Shown one piece after another: positions 36,678 to 46,962 of a stretch of 64,000 nt of DNA. The notes beneath the pieces are model-generated. The model was not told the origin of the DNA. It saw only the letters and a program-made list of their open reading frames with translations, and did not search any database. Position 1 is the stretch's first letter. The number at the start of each line of letters is the position of its first letter. The position numbers and the translations under genes were made by a program. The stretch comes from PALSA-270 sp963770245 (GTDB lineage Bacteria; Acidobacteriota; Terriglobia; Terriglobales; Acidobacteriaceae): NCBI GenBank assembly GCA_963770245.1, contig CAVYOX010000014.1, positions 1-64,000 of the forward strand, given 5' to 3'.

Positions 36678-37781
36678 ATGATGAACCGAATGATTGCCGC
36701 CAATCTGTTGCACCGGCCCATCCGGTCGCTGATCACGGTGGTGGCCATTGCGCTCGAAGTCACCCTGATCCTCCTGATTGTAGGGCTGTCGCTTGGCATG
36801 CTCGATGACTCCAAGGAGCGGCAGGCAGGAATTGGCGCGGATGTGATTGTCATGCCCCCGTCGTCGTCGTTCATCGTGGGGTTGACGGGGGCGCCGATGT
36901 CCATCAAGGTGGGCGGCATTCTGGCCCAGTTGCCGCATGTGGTCGCGGTGGCGCCGGTGGTGACCTCGATCGCTACCAATGGAGCGCTCGAGGTGATTTC
37001 TGGAATCGATCTCAAGAGCTATGAGAGCCTGGGACCCTTCCGCTATCTGGCGGGCGGCCCATTTGAAGGGCCGAATGACGTGTTGGTGGATGATCTGTTT
37101 GCCCACTCCAAGCGCGTGAAGGTGGGCGACAGCGTTGAAATCCTGGCGCACGACTTTCGCATAGCGGGCATCGTCGAGCACGGCAAGGGCGCGAGAAAGT
37201 TCTTGGAAATCGCCACCCTGCAGGACCTGATCGGAGCCAAGGATAAGGCGTCGATTTTCTACCTCAAGGCGGATAATCCCAATAACGCCGATCTGGTCGT
37301 CAGCGAGATCAAACAAGTGCCGGGCATGGCGACCTACCAGGCAGTATCGATGGCCTACTACCTTTCGATGATGACCCCGAGCAACACTCCCCTGCTCAAA
37401 ACCTTTCTCGACGTGGTGATCGCGATTGCCATGATTATCGGGTTTATCGTGATATTTCAGGCCATGTATGCGGCGGTGTGGGAGCGCACCCGGGAAATCG
37501 GTATTTTGAAGTCCATGGGAGCCTCGAAGCTGTATATCGTGGACGCGGTATTGCGGGAGACGGTGCTGCTGGCGCTGGCGGGAGTGGCAGTTGGCATCGC
37601 CTTCAGTTGGACGGCGCGCGCGGGTCTACGGGCACGGTTGCCACTGCTGAATATTGAACTGACGGGCGGCTGGATCTTGTGGGCGACGATCATTGCCATT
37701 GTGGGGGCGCTTCTCGGGGCCCTCTATCCCGCCTACAAGGCGGCGCAGAAGGACCCGATTGATGCGCTGGCCTATGAGTAG
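36678..37781 (+). CDS. FtsX/MacB-type ABC permease
   Basis: The 367-residue membrane protein has one N-terminal helix, a periplasmic MacB-like domain (residues about 45-240), and three C-terminal helices with the ERTREIGILKSMGAS motif of the FtsX family. No ATP-binding gene is adjacent, so its ATPase must be elsewhere. It follows the LolA-like lipoprotein. Confidence 0.9.
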   Translation: MMNRMIAANLLHRPIRSLITVVAIALEVTLILLIVGLSLGMLDDSKERQAGIGADVIVMPPSSSFIVGLTGAPMSIKVGGILAQLPHVVAVAPVVTSIATNGALEVISGIDLKSYESLGPFRYLAGGPFEGPNDVLVDDLFAHSKRVKVGDSVEILAHDFRIAGIVEHGKGARKFLEIATLQDLIGAKDKASIFYLKADNPNNADLVVSEIKQVPGMATYQAVSMAYYLSMMTPSNTPLLKTFLDVVIAIAMIIGFIVIFQAMYAAVWERTREIGILKSMGASKLYIVDAVLRETVLLALAGVAVGIAFSWTARAGLRARLPLLNIELTGGWILWATIIAIVGALLGALYPAYKAAQKDPIDALAYE

Positions 37782-37974
37782 ACGGTGCGGTCGCTCGCCG
37801 GCCCCGAGGGCCCCTGGTATGGCGTAGTCATTTCGTTGACAATTCGATAGACGCTACGTTATCTTTAAACCTTTGGCAGTCCTGCAGTTGCCCGCCTGAT
37901 CGCCCCGCGCCTTCGGCGCTGACTAGGGTATTCAGCGGTCTTCTTGTTTTTTTTATTTTCTGGGAGATATTGCA

Positions 37975-38406
37975 ATGTCTACCTATTTCCCCAAACAGGG
38001 GGAAATTGCGCGCAAGTGGTACGTCGTGGACGCGTCCGGGCAGACCCTGGGGCGGCTGGCCTCGCAAGTGGCCCGCATTCTGATGGGCAAAGAGAACCCG
38101 CAGTACACGCCGTTTCTCGATACCGGGGACCATGTCGTCATCATTCACGCCGAGAAGGTTAAGACCACCGGCCTGAAGGCCGAACAGAAGACGTATCAAC
38201 ATTACACCGGCTACCCGGGCGGGTTGCGGACCGAAGAATTCCGCAAGCGGTTCGCGCGCAAGCCCGAGTTGGTGGTTGAGGATGCGATCGAGCGCATGCT
38301 GCCCAAGACGAAAATGGGCAAGCAGATGATGACCAAGTTGAACGTGTATCGTGGCGACAAGCATCCCCACCAGGCGCAGAAACCGCAGATGAAAGTGCTG
38401 GTGTAA
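37975..38406 (+). CDS. rplM: Ribosomal protein L13
   Basis: The 143-residue large-subunit protein has the family signatures WYVVDASGQTLGRLAS near the start, GDHVVIIHAEKV, and the late KPQMKVL end. It begins with GAGAT upstream. It heads the rplM-rpsI pair of a translation operon. Length is normal. Confidence 0.98.
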   Translation: MSTYFPKQGEIARKWYVVDASGQTLGRLASQVARILMGKENPQYTPFLDTGDHVVIIHAEKVKTTGLKAEQKTYQHYTGYPGGLRTEEFRKRFARKPELVVEDAIERMLPKTKMGKQMMTKLNVYRGDKHPHQAQKPQMKVLV

Positions 38407-38511
38407 TCGACCGATGGGGTTCGAAGAGAGTGGTCGGTTCGGAACTTTATGGGAAAGGTTCAAGGCCCCGGAGCTGGCGCCAGGCCGGCTCCTGAGTGCT
38501 GAAGGCAAATA

Positions 38512-38907
38512 ATGGCAGAACTAGTTCAATACTATGGAACGGGACGCCGTAAGTCGGCTGTGGCGCGGGTTTATTTGCGTCCGGGAACCGGCGAGTTCAA
38601 AATCAATGGGCGTCCGTTTGAGCAGTACTTTGTCACCGAGTCGCAGCGCTCCAGCGCCCGGCAACCGTTGCTTTCGACCGACACAGCCGCGACCTTCAAC
38701 GTTCTCGCCAGAGTTTCCGGCGGGGGCGTGAATGGGCAGGCCGACGCCGTGAAGCTGGGCATTGCGCGGGCACTGATGATATTCAACATCGAGTTTCGCA
38801 AGAAGCTCAAGTCCGAGGGCATGGTCAGCCGCGACGACCGGTCCAAAGAACGCAAGAAGTATGGGCAGAAAGGCGCCCGAAAACGGTTCCAGTACTCGAA
38901 GCGCTAG
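38512..38907 (+). CDS. rpsI: Ribosomal protein S9
   Basis: The 131-residue small-subunit protein shows YYGTGRRKSAVARVYL at the N-terminus, GGGVNGQADAVKLGIARAL in the middle and the basic RKRFQYSKR end that reaches the tRNA P site. It lies 105 bases after rplM in the conserved order. Confidence 0.98.
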   Translation: MAELVQYYGTGRRKSAVARVYLRPGTGEFKINGRPFEQYFVTESQRSSARQPLLSTDTAATFNVLARVSGGGVNGQADAVKLGIARALMIFNIEFRKKLKSEGMVSRDDRSKERKKYGQKGARKRFQYSKR

Positions 38908-39070
38908 TCGCCGAGGTACCGGGAGCGTAGCGACGCTCCGCCTCTGCGGCATGACGGAATCAGCTTTTAGAGGTTCAATTCTTTTCGTCGCTCGCGAACG
39001 CGGGGGCGGAAATGGCAATCCCGAGCGGGGCCACGCGCCCCCAAGGATGCAGACCAAACGAGGAGGTTGA

Positions 39071-39994
39071 TTGGCTAACATCACCATGAAGGAGCTGCTC
39101 GAAGCGGGCGTCCACTTCGGGCATCAGACCAAGCGCTGGAACCCCAGGATGAAGGAATACATCTTCGGGGAGCGCAATGGGATCTACATTATCGACCTGC
39201 AGAAGACGCTGAAGATGTTTAAGGAAGCGTCCAAGTTCGTGCAGGAGCTGGCCTCGCAGGGCAAGATTGTGCTGTTTGTCGGAACCAAGCGACAGGCGCA
39301 GGATGCGATCGCCGAGGAAGCGCAGCGCTGCGGCATGTTCTACGTGAACCAGCGCTGGCTGGGCGGGCTGCTCACCAACTGGATCACGGTGCAGAAATCT
39401 GTGAAGCGGCTCAAGGAACTCGACGAAATGGCGACCGATGGCCGCTACGAGCTACTGCCCAAAAAAGAAGTCATCAAGCTAGAACGCGAACGCAAACACT
39501 TGCAGGCCAATTTGGCCGGCATCAAGAATATGAACCGCTTGCCCGACGCAATTTTTGTGATTGATTCGAATAAGGAGCAGATCGCGGTGCGTGAGGCGCG
39601 CAAGCTGGGCATTCCGGTGGTCGCCGTCGTGGACACCAATTGCGACCCGAGCGAAGTGGATTACGTCATTCCGGGGAACGACGACGCGTTGCGGGCGATC
39701 CGCCTGTTTGCCTCGAAAATTGCCGATTCTGCCGCCGAGGGCGCACAGCTGATGAGCGACAAGCAGGTGGCCGACCTGGCGGCCGCGGCCTATGCCGAAC
39801 CCGCCCCGGCCCCTGGCCTCGAAGCTGAAGCCCCGGCTGAGGGATCCGCCCCGGAGGGAGCCGCGGTCTCGGGCCCCGAGGACATCAGCATGGAAGACGT
39901 GTTGGGGAGCGGGGCCCGCAAGCAACCCGCGGTCACACCCGAGGCGGAGCCCGAGGAAGCCGAGGTCCCGCAGGTGGAGACTCGGACCTACTAG
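39071..39994 (+). CDS. rpsB: Ribosomal protein S2, with long acidic tail
   Basis: The 307-residue protein begins at a TTG (39071) behind AGGAGG; the product starts MANITMKELLEAGVHFGHQT, the usual S2 N-terminus. The core ends about residue 235. The rest, about 65 residues, is Ala/Pro/Glu-rich and unusually acidic compared with the typical 240-residue protein. Core motifs include WLGGLLTNW and FVIDSNKEQIAVREA. It starts the rpsB-tsf pair. Confidence 0.97.
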   Translation: MANITMKELLEAGVHFGHQTKRWNPRMKEYIFGERNGIYIIDLQKTLKMFKEASKFVQELASQGKIVLFVGTKRQAQDAIAEEAQRCGMFYVNQRWLGGLLTNWITVQKSVKRLKELDEMATDGRYELLPKKEVIKLERERKHLQANLAGIKNMNRLPDAIFVIDSNKEQIAVREARKLGIPVVAVVDTNCDPSEVDYVIPGNDDALRAIRLFASKIADSAAEGAQLMSDKQVADLAAAAYAEPAPAPGLEAEAPAEGSAPEGAAVSGPEDISMEDVLGSGARKQPAVTPEAEPEEAEVPQVETRTY

Positions 39995-40153
39995 GCCAGG
40001 GATGGTCTCAGCCAGCGAGCGTTCGGTGGACGTTCGGGATTGGCGGGCGCGAAAATCCAGAATCCGGGCTTCGGCCCATGAGGGCAAGTGAGACCCGCGC
40101 GGGTCGTCCGGCGCGGGTCAAAGTTTGTGGAGTGAAAAGGACTCATTCGAGAT

Positions 40154-40837
<684 letters not shown>

Positions 40838-40841
40838 TTGG

Positions 40842-40865
40842 AGGGCGCCAGTGGCGCCCTTTTTC
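40842..40865 (+). terminator. Rho-independent terminator after tsf
   Basis: A perfect 8-bp stem AGGGCGCC (40842-40849) with GGCGCCCT (40853-40860), loop AGT, is followed by T-run TTTTT ending at 40864. It separates tsf from pyrH. Confidence 0.92.
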
Positions 40866-40912
40866 TTGGTTTCCGTGCGCGGGCGGTAAGGCTTCATCCG
40901 GGCTTCTTGCGA

Positions 40913-40962
40913 TGCAAATCGCGAATGGCAAATCGTGAATGGCAAATCGTGAATGGCAAATC
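40913..40962 (+). repeat. 14-bp tandem repeat in the pyrH leader
   Basis: The unit GTGAATGGCAAATC occurs three times (40921-40962, first unit with one change), preceded by a partial unit. It ends two bases before the pyrH ATG and replaces the expected ribosome site, so unit number could affect translation. Confidence 0.85.
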
Positions 40963-40963
40963 T

Positions 40964-41680
40964 ATGACACCTCCTGCCTTCAAACGCATTTTGCTCAAGC
41001 TGTCCGGCGAGGCTCTGGCGGCAGGCCAGGGCTTCGGAGTCGATCCCCTTCGGATCCACGAAATCGCCGCCGAACTGGCGGATGTAAAGACCATGGGGGT
41101 GGAGATCGCGATCGTGGTCGGCGGAGGGAATTTCTTTCGCGGGGTAGCCGAGCAGGCCAAGGAAATGGACCGCGTTTCCGCCGACCAGATGGGAATGCTG
41201 GCGACGGTCATCAACGCGTTGGCGCTGCAGGACGCGCTCGAAAAACAGAACGTCTTTACCCGCGTGATGTCGGCCATTGAGATGAACCAGGTGGCGGAGC
41301 CTTTCATTCGCCGCCGCGCCATGCGGCATCTGGAGAAGGGCCGGGTGGTGATCTTTGCCGGCGGCACGGGGAACCCCTATTTCTCCACCGACACCGCGGC
41401 GTCGCTGCGGGCCATGGAGGTCAAGGCGGACGTCATTCTGAAGGCCACCAAAGTGGACGGTATCTACGATGCCGATCCCATGGTGGTAAAAGATGCCAAG
41501 AAATTCAGCGAGATCACCTACATGGAAGTGCTGAAGCAAGGACTCCGGGTGATGGACGCGACCGCAATTTCTCTGTGCAAGGAAAATAACCTTCCTATTA
41601 TCATCTTCAATCTGAATCATCACGGCAATATCCGCAAAGTTGTGAGTGGGGAGAAGGTTGGGTCGTTGGTCAGCGCCTGA
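40964..41680 (+). CDS. pyrH: UMP kinase PyrH
   Basis: The 238-residue hexameric enzyme makes UDP from UMP with ATP. Motifs are the N-terminal KRILLKLSGEAL, IVVGGGNFFRG, FAGGTGNPYFSTDTAASLRA and KATKVDGIYDADP. The ATG at 40964 (MTPPAFKRILLKLSG) matches the family; the upstream opening (40838) is the tandem-repeat leader. It precedes frr as in most bacteria. Confidence 0.98.
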   Translation: MTPPAFKRILLKLSGEALAAGQGFGVDPLRIHEIAAELADVKTMGVEIAIVVGGGNFFRGVAEQAKEMDRVSADQMGMLATVINALALQDALEKQNVFTRVMSAIEMNQVAEPFIRRRAMRHLEKGRVVIFAGGTGNPYFSTDTAASLRAMEVKADVILKATKVDGIYDADPMVVKDAKKFSEITYMEVLKQGLRVMDATAISLCKENNLPIIIFNLNHHGNIRKVVSGEKVGSLVSA

Positions 41681-41877
41681 GTCAAACCGGGGGTGCAGAC
41701 ACCGATTCCCGACCCGGTTCATCCGACCCTTTGCAGCCGAAGGGTGAGAAAATCTGCGGACGGGGTCGGCCGGCAGCGGAGACTCCTGGCCCGCACGAGC
41801 GGAGATCGGAATGATCAGTCGTCCGCGGCGGCTGGGTTATAATTCAACGTTTTGACACTACCTTCACGGAGCGAACG

Positions 41878-42423
41878 ATGGACCTGCAACTCAAGACTCG
41901 CATGGACAAGGCGGTCGAGGATTTTCGCAAGGCCATGGCCTCCACTCGCACCGGACGTGCCTCGGTGCACATGCTGGATGCGGTGAGCGTCGATTACTAC
42001 GGCTCGCACATGCCGCTCAATCAGATCGCGCAAGTACACGCGCCCGAACCCCAGCTCATCACCGTGCAGCCCTTTGATCCTACTTCGCTCGGGACCATTG
42101 AGAAGTCGATTCGCACCGCCGACCTGGGGCTGAATCCGATGAATGACGGCAAGATGATCCGTGTACCCGTGCCGCCACTCACCGAAGAGCGGCGCAAAGA
42201 TATGGTCAAGCACTTGCACAAGATACTCGAGGAACACCGCACCGCTGTGCGCAACATTCGCCGCGATGGCAACGATGCCATCAAGAAGGCGATGAAGGAC
42301 AAGAAAATTACCGAAGACGACGAGAAGCGGGCCATGGATGAGATTCAGAAGCTGACCGACGACGAGATCAAGAAGATGGAAGACATGAGCAAGGCCAAAG
42401 AAAAAGAAGTGATGGAAATCTAG
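41878..42423 (+). CDS. frr: Ribosome recycling factor
   Basis: The 181-residue tRNA-mimic protein splits terminated ribosomes with EF-G. The TRTGRASVHMLD segment, the middle FDPTSLGTIEKSI and the VPPLTEERRKDMVKHL motif are diagnostic. Length is close to the usual 185. It ends the translation-gene block. Confidence 0.98.
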   Translation: MDLQLKTRMDKAVEDFRKAMASTRTGRASVHMLDAVSVDYYGSHMPLNQIAQVHAPEPQLITVQPFDPTSLGTIEKSIRTADLGLNPMNDGKMIRVPVPPLTEERRKDMVKHLHKILEEHRTAVRNIRRDGNDAIKKAMKDKKITEDDEKRAMDEIQKLTDDEIKKMEDMSKAKEKEVMEI

Positions 42424-42466
42424 ATGGCATGGCCAGAGGGCCTGTGGTTCCGGACTGCCGCCGTGA

Positions 42467-43045
42467 ATGTCTCTCCCCACCCATAAACCTTCGATCCGTC
42501 GCGTTGTCCTTGGCTTTGGCTTCGTCCTGGCTCTCGGTACGGTCGTGATGCAAGCGGGAGAAACGATGTCCCCCAAAATCGTAGAACTGGACGGCTTCAC
42601 CCTGATCGGAATCGAGGCTCGTACCAATAACACGGAGAGCGGCAGAGCCGCGATTTCCGAGCAGTGGGGAAGGTTCTTCCAAGAAGGAATCTTTGACCGG
42701 ATTCCGAACAAGCTGGACTCGAGCATTTACGCGCTGTACACCGACTATGAGAGCAACCGGGACGGCGAATTCAGTCTGGTGATCGGCGGCAAAGCGAACG
42801 ACGCCGCCACGGCGCCGCCCGGCATGGTGAAAAAGAGCGTCCTCAAACAGAACTATGCCGTGCTCACCTCCGCCGAGGGCCCGGTCGCCAAGGTCGTGCC
42901 GGAGGCATGGAAACAAGTGTGGAACCTCGAAGACCGCTCGGGTCTGGGCGGTGCACGCAGCTACCGCGCGGATTTTGAACTCTACGGTCTCCCCAGCCGC
43001 GACCCGAACCATGCCGAAGTGGACCTCTACATCGGCATCCGATAG
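42467..43045 (+). CDS. GyrI-like (effector-binding) domain protein
   Basis: The 192-residue protein has an N-terminal hydrophobic stretch (residues 12-30), possibly a signal or anchor, then a GyrI-like/AraC effector-binding fold: EISEQWGRFF-type helix (AISEQWGRFF), a central YESNRDGEFSLVIGG strand pair and a C-terminal YGLPSRDPNHAEVDLYIGI. Such domains bind small hydrophobic or charged ligands. Start may instead be nearer residue 34. It is not linked functionally to its neighbours. Confidence 0.75.
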   Translation: MSLPTHKPSIRRVVLGFGFVLALGTVVMQAGETMSPKIVELDGFTLIGIEARTNNTESGRAAISEQWGRFFQEGIFDRIPNKLDSSIYALYTDYESNRDGEFSLVIGGKANDAATAPPGMVKKSVLKQNYAVLTSAEGPVAKVVPEAWKQVWNLEDRSGLGGARSYRADFELYGLPSRDPNHAEVDLYIGIR

Positions 43046-43139
43046 TCGACATCCCATGCCCAGCGGACGGCAGAATCCCCCATGGTTCCGCCCCAAAAGC
43101 CCTGCCCAGAGCCGAGTCCAACCGTACATTGTCCGTCGG

Positions 43140-43197
43140 TAACGAAACTTTATCCAAGCCAGCGGGTTAAAGTCCAGCGTATGAAGAAGTTTCGTTA
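43140..43197. promoter_or_regulatory. 11-bp inverted repeat upstream of the lipoprotein gene
   Basis: TAACGAAACTT (43140-43150) and its exact reverse complement AAGTTTCGTTA (43187-43197) flank 36 bases. It lies 33 bases before the lipoprotein ATG. It may be an operator pair or an RNA stem; no regulator gene is adjacent. Confidence 0.5.
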
Positions 43198-43229
43198 ACT
43201 CCCCGCATCTCTATTACTTGGAGTCTGCT

Positions 43230-44627
43230 ATGAAACGGGATCAATTACTTTGTGGGTTATTGGCACTGGTGACGCTGGGACTGGCGAGCTGCGGCGGTGG
43301 CAGCAGCACCTCGTCCAACATGAACGGCGGCGCCAATCAGGCGGCGGTATTTGTCACCGGTGAAGACGCCCCGGTGTCCTCCGTCGTCGCCTTCAACATC
43401 ACCATCAACAGCATTACCCTCAACAATGGCTCGACCACAGTTTCGGCGCTCGCGGCGCCGGTCTCGGTCGACTTTGGTCGGCTGGTCGGACTGCGTTCGC
43501 TGCTCGGGTTCAATACCATTCCGGCCGGAACCTACACGAGCGCGACCTTCACCTTTGCCGCCAGCAATCCCTCTCCTACGATCAATTACCTTGATCTCAC
43601 CACCACCCCGCCCTCGATCGGGAGCGCGACCGGAGTGTTGAGCAGTCCGGGCGTTACCGTGCCCTTCCCGAGCGGAAAGCCACTGGTCGTGACCAGCAAC
43701 GGCCTGGCCGGTTTGCACATGGACTTTGACCTTCGCCAGTCCCTGGCGACTGACGGCAACGGCAACCTCATCATCACCAATGGCCAGATTGCGGTGACTC
43801 CAAACGTGGATGTCATGGCGGTTTCGGCGTCTGACGAAGAGGGCCAGATCACCGATTTTGGCGGCAACGTGGTTTCGGTGAATGCCGCCGGGAACTCCTT
43901 CGTGATTCAGGGTCCTTACGGCTTTCAGGAAGTGATTGATGTCAACTCGAGCACCCTATACAACGGAAGCAACAGCCTCAGCAGTTTGACGACGAACGCG
44001 ATTGTTGCGGTCGAAGGCACGGTACAAGCGGACGGCAGTATTCTGGCCGCTTCCGTCGAGCTGATCACTACCGATAAGGCGTTTATCTCCGGCAGGATTC
44101 TCGCCGTGAACCCCGGCCCGGTGGTCACCATGTTCGTCGGCGAGGAACTGGGAACCTCGGCCACCATTCCGGTGGACAGCATTTACACCGTGAACCTCAG
44201 CGCCGTCTCTCAGTATGACATCTGCTTCATTGACAACTGGTTTACGAGCGAGTTGTTCAGCGCCTCATCCTTGGTCGTGGGCCAGCGCATCTTCGTAGGC
44301 GGGACCTACATGAGCAATGCGTTTGCCCCGGACATGGTGTCGTTGCGGCGCCAGGGAGTCATGGGGTCGCTCGTGGCCAACAGCGTGAACATCGTCAGCG
44401 GCAATCAAGGGAGCTTCCAGCTGCAGAACGACGCCCTGATGAGCTACTCCGCGGGGGGACCGTTTACCGTGTTCACCGTGGACAAAACCGTGTTCGTCAA
44501 CATCGACGGTCTGAGCGGACTCGAGGCTGCGGGCGCAACCAACCTGTTGGCGCGCGGGCTGGTGTTTTACGATCCGGTCACCCAAAAGCCAGTGGTTTGG
44601 GCGCATCGCGTGCGGGTGCTGCCGTAA
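43230..44627 (+). CDS. DUF4382/DUF5666-like lipoprotein
   Basis: The 465-residue lipoprotein has a signal with lipobox LASC near residue 17, then a Gly/Ser linker. Residues about 30-190 fit DUF4382 (SSVVAFNITINSITLN), and the C-terminal part resembles repeated DUF5666 beta domains (GNVVSVNAAGNSFVIQG, later GTVQADGSILAASVEL). It is probably surface or periplasmic. The ATG at 43230 has a GGAG site; a TTG at 43218 is less likely. Confidence 0.8.
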   Translation: MKRDQLLCGLLALVTLGLASCGGGSSTSSNMNGGANQAAVFVTGEDAPVSSVVAFNITINSITLNNGSTTVSALAAPVSVDFGRLVGLRSLLGFNTIPAGTYTSATFTFAASNPSPTINYLDLTTTPPSIGSATGVLSSPGVTVPFPSGKPLVVTSNGLAGLHMDFDLRQSLATDGNGNLIITNGQIAVTPNVDVMAVSASDEEGQITDFGGNVVSVNAAGNSFVIQGPYGFQEVIDVNSSTLYNGSNSLSSLTTNAIVAVEGTVQADGSILAASVELITTDKAFISGRILAVNPGPVVTMFVGEELGTSATIPVDSIYTVNLSAVSQYDICFIDNWFTSELFSASSLVVGQRIFVGGTYMSNAFAPDMVSLRRQGVMGSLVANSVNIVSGNQGSFQLQNDALMSYSAGGPFTVFTVDKTVFVNIDGLSGLEAAGATNLLARGLVFYDPVTQKPVVWAHRVRVLP

Positions 44628-44653
44628 AAGCCACCCCATGTTCGTTCACCACG

Positions 44654-44682
44654 GGCGGCCTTCGGGCCGCCTGTAGTGTTTT
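44654..44682 (+). terminator. Probable terminator with UUCG loop
   Basis: A 7-bp stem GGCGGCC/GGCCGCC with a stable TTCG tetraloop is followed by TGTAGTGTTTT. The T-run is weak but the hairpin is strong and correctly placed. Confidence 0.55.
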
Positions 44683-44705
44683 CGGTGAAGCTATAATCAT
44701 TCCGC

Positions 44706-46922
44706 ATGAAAAAAGTGGTGCACGCCGCCTGTCCTCACGATTGTCCCGACGCCTGCGGCGTGCTGATCACGGTCGAGGATGGGCGGGCCACCAAGATTCA
44801 GGGGGATCCCTCGCATCCCATGACGCGCGGGTTTCTTTGCGCCAAGGTGGCCAAATATTTGGAGCGGGTGTATTCGCCGGAGAGGGTGCTTTATCCGATG
44901 CGGCGGGTGGCCCCCAAAGGAGCCGGCCGGCAGCTGCGGAGCTTGGCTCGGCTGGGGCTTTCGGGGGCGGCCGCCTCCCTCACGTCGGAGCAGACGTTCG
45001 CGCGCATTTCCTGGGATGAGGCGCTCGACGAGATCACAGATCGCTTCCGGAAAATCAGCGGCGAATTCGGCAGCGAAGCCATTCTTCCCTATTCCTACGG
45101 GGGCACGCTCGCGGTGCTGAATGGCGGCTCGATGGATCGGCGTTTCTTCCACCGGCTGGGCGCTTCGCAACTGGATCGCACCATCTGCTCTGTAGCCGGG
45201 GAAATGGGTCTGAAATCCGTGCTCGGGGTGAAGCTGGGCACCGAACCCGAGCAATTCCCCTTCTCGCGCTACATCATCGCCTGGGCTTCGAACATTCATG
45301 GCAACAACGTTCACTTGTGGCCCTTTATTGTCGAGGCCCGCCGCCAGGGCGCGAAGCTGGTGGTGATCGATCCCTACCGCACTCGTACCGCTGCTTGCGC
45401 CGATTGGTACCTGCCGATCAACCCCGGCACCGACGCCGCGCTGGCCCTCGGCCTCATGCACGTCATCATCAACGAGGGACTCGAGGATACCGACTATGTG
45501 ACGCGTCATACCCTGGGATTCGGGCAGTTGCGGGAGAAAGTGCAGGAATACCCGCCGGAGCGGGTGGAGAAATGGACGGGGATCGGGGCGGCAGACGTGC
45601 GGAAGCTGGCGCGCGAATATGCAACGACCCGGCCTGCGGTCATCCGGTTGAACTACGGCGTACAGCGTTCCGAAGGCGGCGGCATGGCGACGCGCGCGAT
45701 CACCATGCTGCCCTGCATCACCGGTTCCTGGAAAGAGGTCGGCGGCGGCCTGCAGCTTTCAACGAGCGGTGCGTACGGGTTGAATCGCGAGGCGCTCGAG
45801 CGCCCCGATCTCATGGTGAACGCCCTGGGCCGTCCAGCACGCCTGGTCAACATGGTGGAACTGGGCAAGGCGCTGAACACGCTCGATCATCCGCCCATCC
45901 AGGCGCTGTTTGTTTACGGCTCCAATCCGGCAGCGGTCTGTCCCAATCATAATGAGGTCGTTCGGGGATTGCGCCGTTCCGACCTATTCACCGTGGTGCA
46001 CGAACAGTTCTTCACCGATACCACCGATTACGCCGACCTGGTCCTGCCGGCGACCACGTTCTTTGAGCACGAAGACCTGCAGACCGGATACGGTCACTAC
46101 TATCTGCAGATGTCAGACCAGGCCATCGAGCCCTTGGGGGAGTGCCGCTCGAATGTTGAGACTTTCCGCTCGCTCGCCGAACGCATGGGATTCGAGGACG
46201 ACTGTTTCCAGGACTCAACGGGAACGATGATCGATCGGGCGCTCGATTCCCCCAACCCGTGGCTCCGGGGAATTGACCGGAAAGGGCTAGAGAAGTCAGG
46301 TCATATCAGACTCAACTTCGGCTCCGAGCTTTCAGCCTGCGGGACGCAGCTCGAACCCGGCCCGGAGACGGAAAAGAGACCTTTCTCGGCCGCGCCGTTT
46401 CTGCCCTTTGCCCACGGCAACTTTAGGACGCCGAGCGGCAAGGCGGAACTCTACAGCGAGTCGCTCGAGATCCAGGGCCTGCACCCGGTGGTTGAGTTCA
46501 CGCCGCCTGGCGAGTCACGACACGGGTCCGAGGCCAAGTCCTTTCCCCTGGAGTTGCTGGCCCGCAAGGCCGACAACTTCCTGAATTCCACGTTTTCGAA
46601 TCTGCCGGTGACGCAGGCGATGGAGGAAACGGGATTGCTCGAGATCAACGGTCGCGACGCTCGGGCACGCGGAATCGCCAGCGGCGACCAGGTCCGGGTG
46701 TTCAATCGCCGTGGAGAGATTCTTTTGCAGGCGCGCGTCGACCAAACGGTGCAACCTGGGGTAGTCTCGGCGAGGCTTCACTGGGCTAAGCTCACCCCCG
46801 GCAACCGGAACATTAATGTTCTTACTTCCGAAAAACTCACCGACCTAGGCAACTCCGCCACGTTTTATTCCGTCTTGGTTGAAGTGGAGCTTTCCAAACC
46901 GGCGTCCGGAAGCGATACCTAG
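44706..46922 (+). CDS. Molybdopterin oxidoreductase (DMSO-reductase family)
   Basis: The 738-residue protein has the N-terminal 4Fe-4S motif CxxxCxxxC (C9, C13, C17 in ACPHDCPDACG) with a fourth Cys at 45 (GFLCAK), then the bis-MGD binding domains; the last domain (residues about 610-735) is the MopB/Asp-decarboxylase-like dinucleotide-binding domain. The absence of a Tat signal suggests a cytoplasmic enzyme. No electron-transfer subunit is adjacent. The substrate cannot be named: formate-dehydrogenase-like or thiosulfate/polysulfide-like activities are possible. Confidence 0.9.
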   Translation: MKKVVHAACPHDCPDACGVLITVEDGRATKIQGDPSHPMTRGFLCAKVAKYLERVYSPERVLYPMRRVAPKGAGRQLRSLARLGLSGAAASLTSEQTFARISWDEALDEITDRFRKISGEFGSEAILPYSYGGTLAVLNGGSMDRRFFHRLGASQLDRTICSVAGEMGLKSVLGVKLGTEPEQFPFSRYIIAWASNIHGNNVHLWPFIVEARRQGAKLVVIDPYRTRTAACADWYLPINPGTDAALALGLMHVIINEGLEDTDYVTRHTLGFGQLREKVQEYPPERVEKWTGIGAADVRKLAREYATTRPAVIRLNYGVQRSEGGGMATRAITMLPCITGSWKEVGGGLQLSTSGAYGLNREALERPDLMVNALGRPARLVNMVELGKALNTLDHPPIQALFVYGSNPAAVCPNHNEVVRGLRRSDLFTVVHEQFFTDTTDYADLVLPATTFFEHEDLQTGYGHYYLQMSDQAIEPLGECRSNVETFRSLAERMGFEDDCFQDSTGTMIDRALDSPNPWLRGIDRKGLEKSGHIRLNFGSELSACGTQLEPGPETEKRPFSAAPFLPFAHGNFRTPSGKAELYSESLEIQGLHPVVEFTPPGESRHGSEAKSFPLELLARKADNFLNSTFSNLPVTQAMEETGLLEINGRDARARGIASGDQVRVFNRRGEILLQARVDQTVQPGVVSARLHWAKLTPGNRNINVLTSEKLTDLGNSATFYSVLVEVELSKPASGSDT

Positions 46923-46962
46923 AATCAAGCACTTGGACGGTCCGTACCGCTCTACCGTATAA

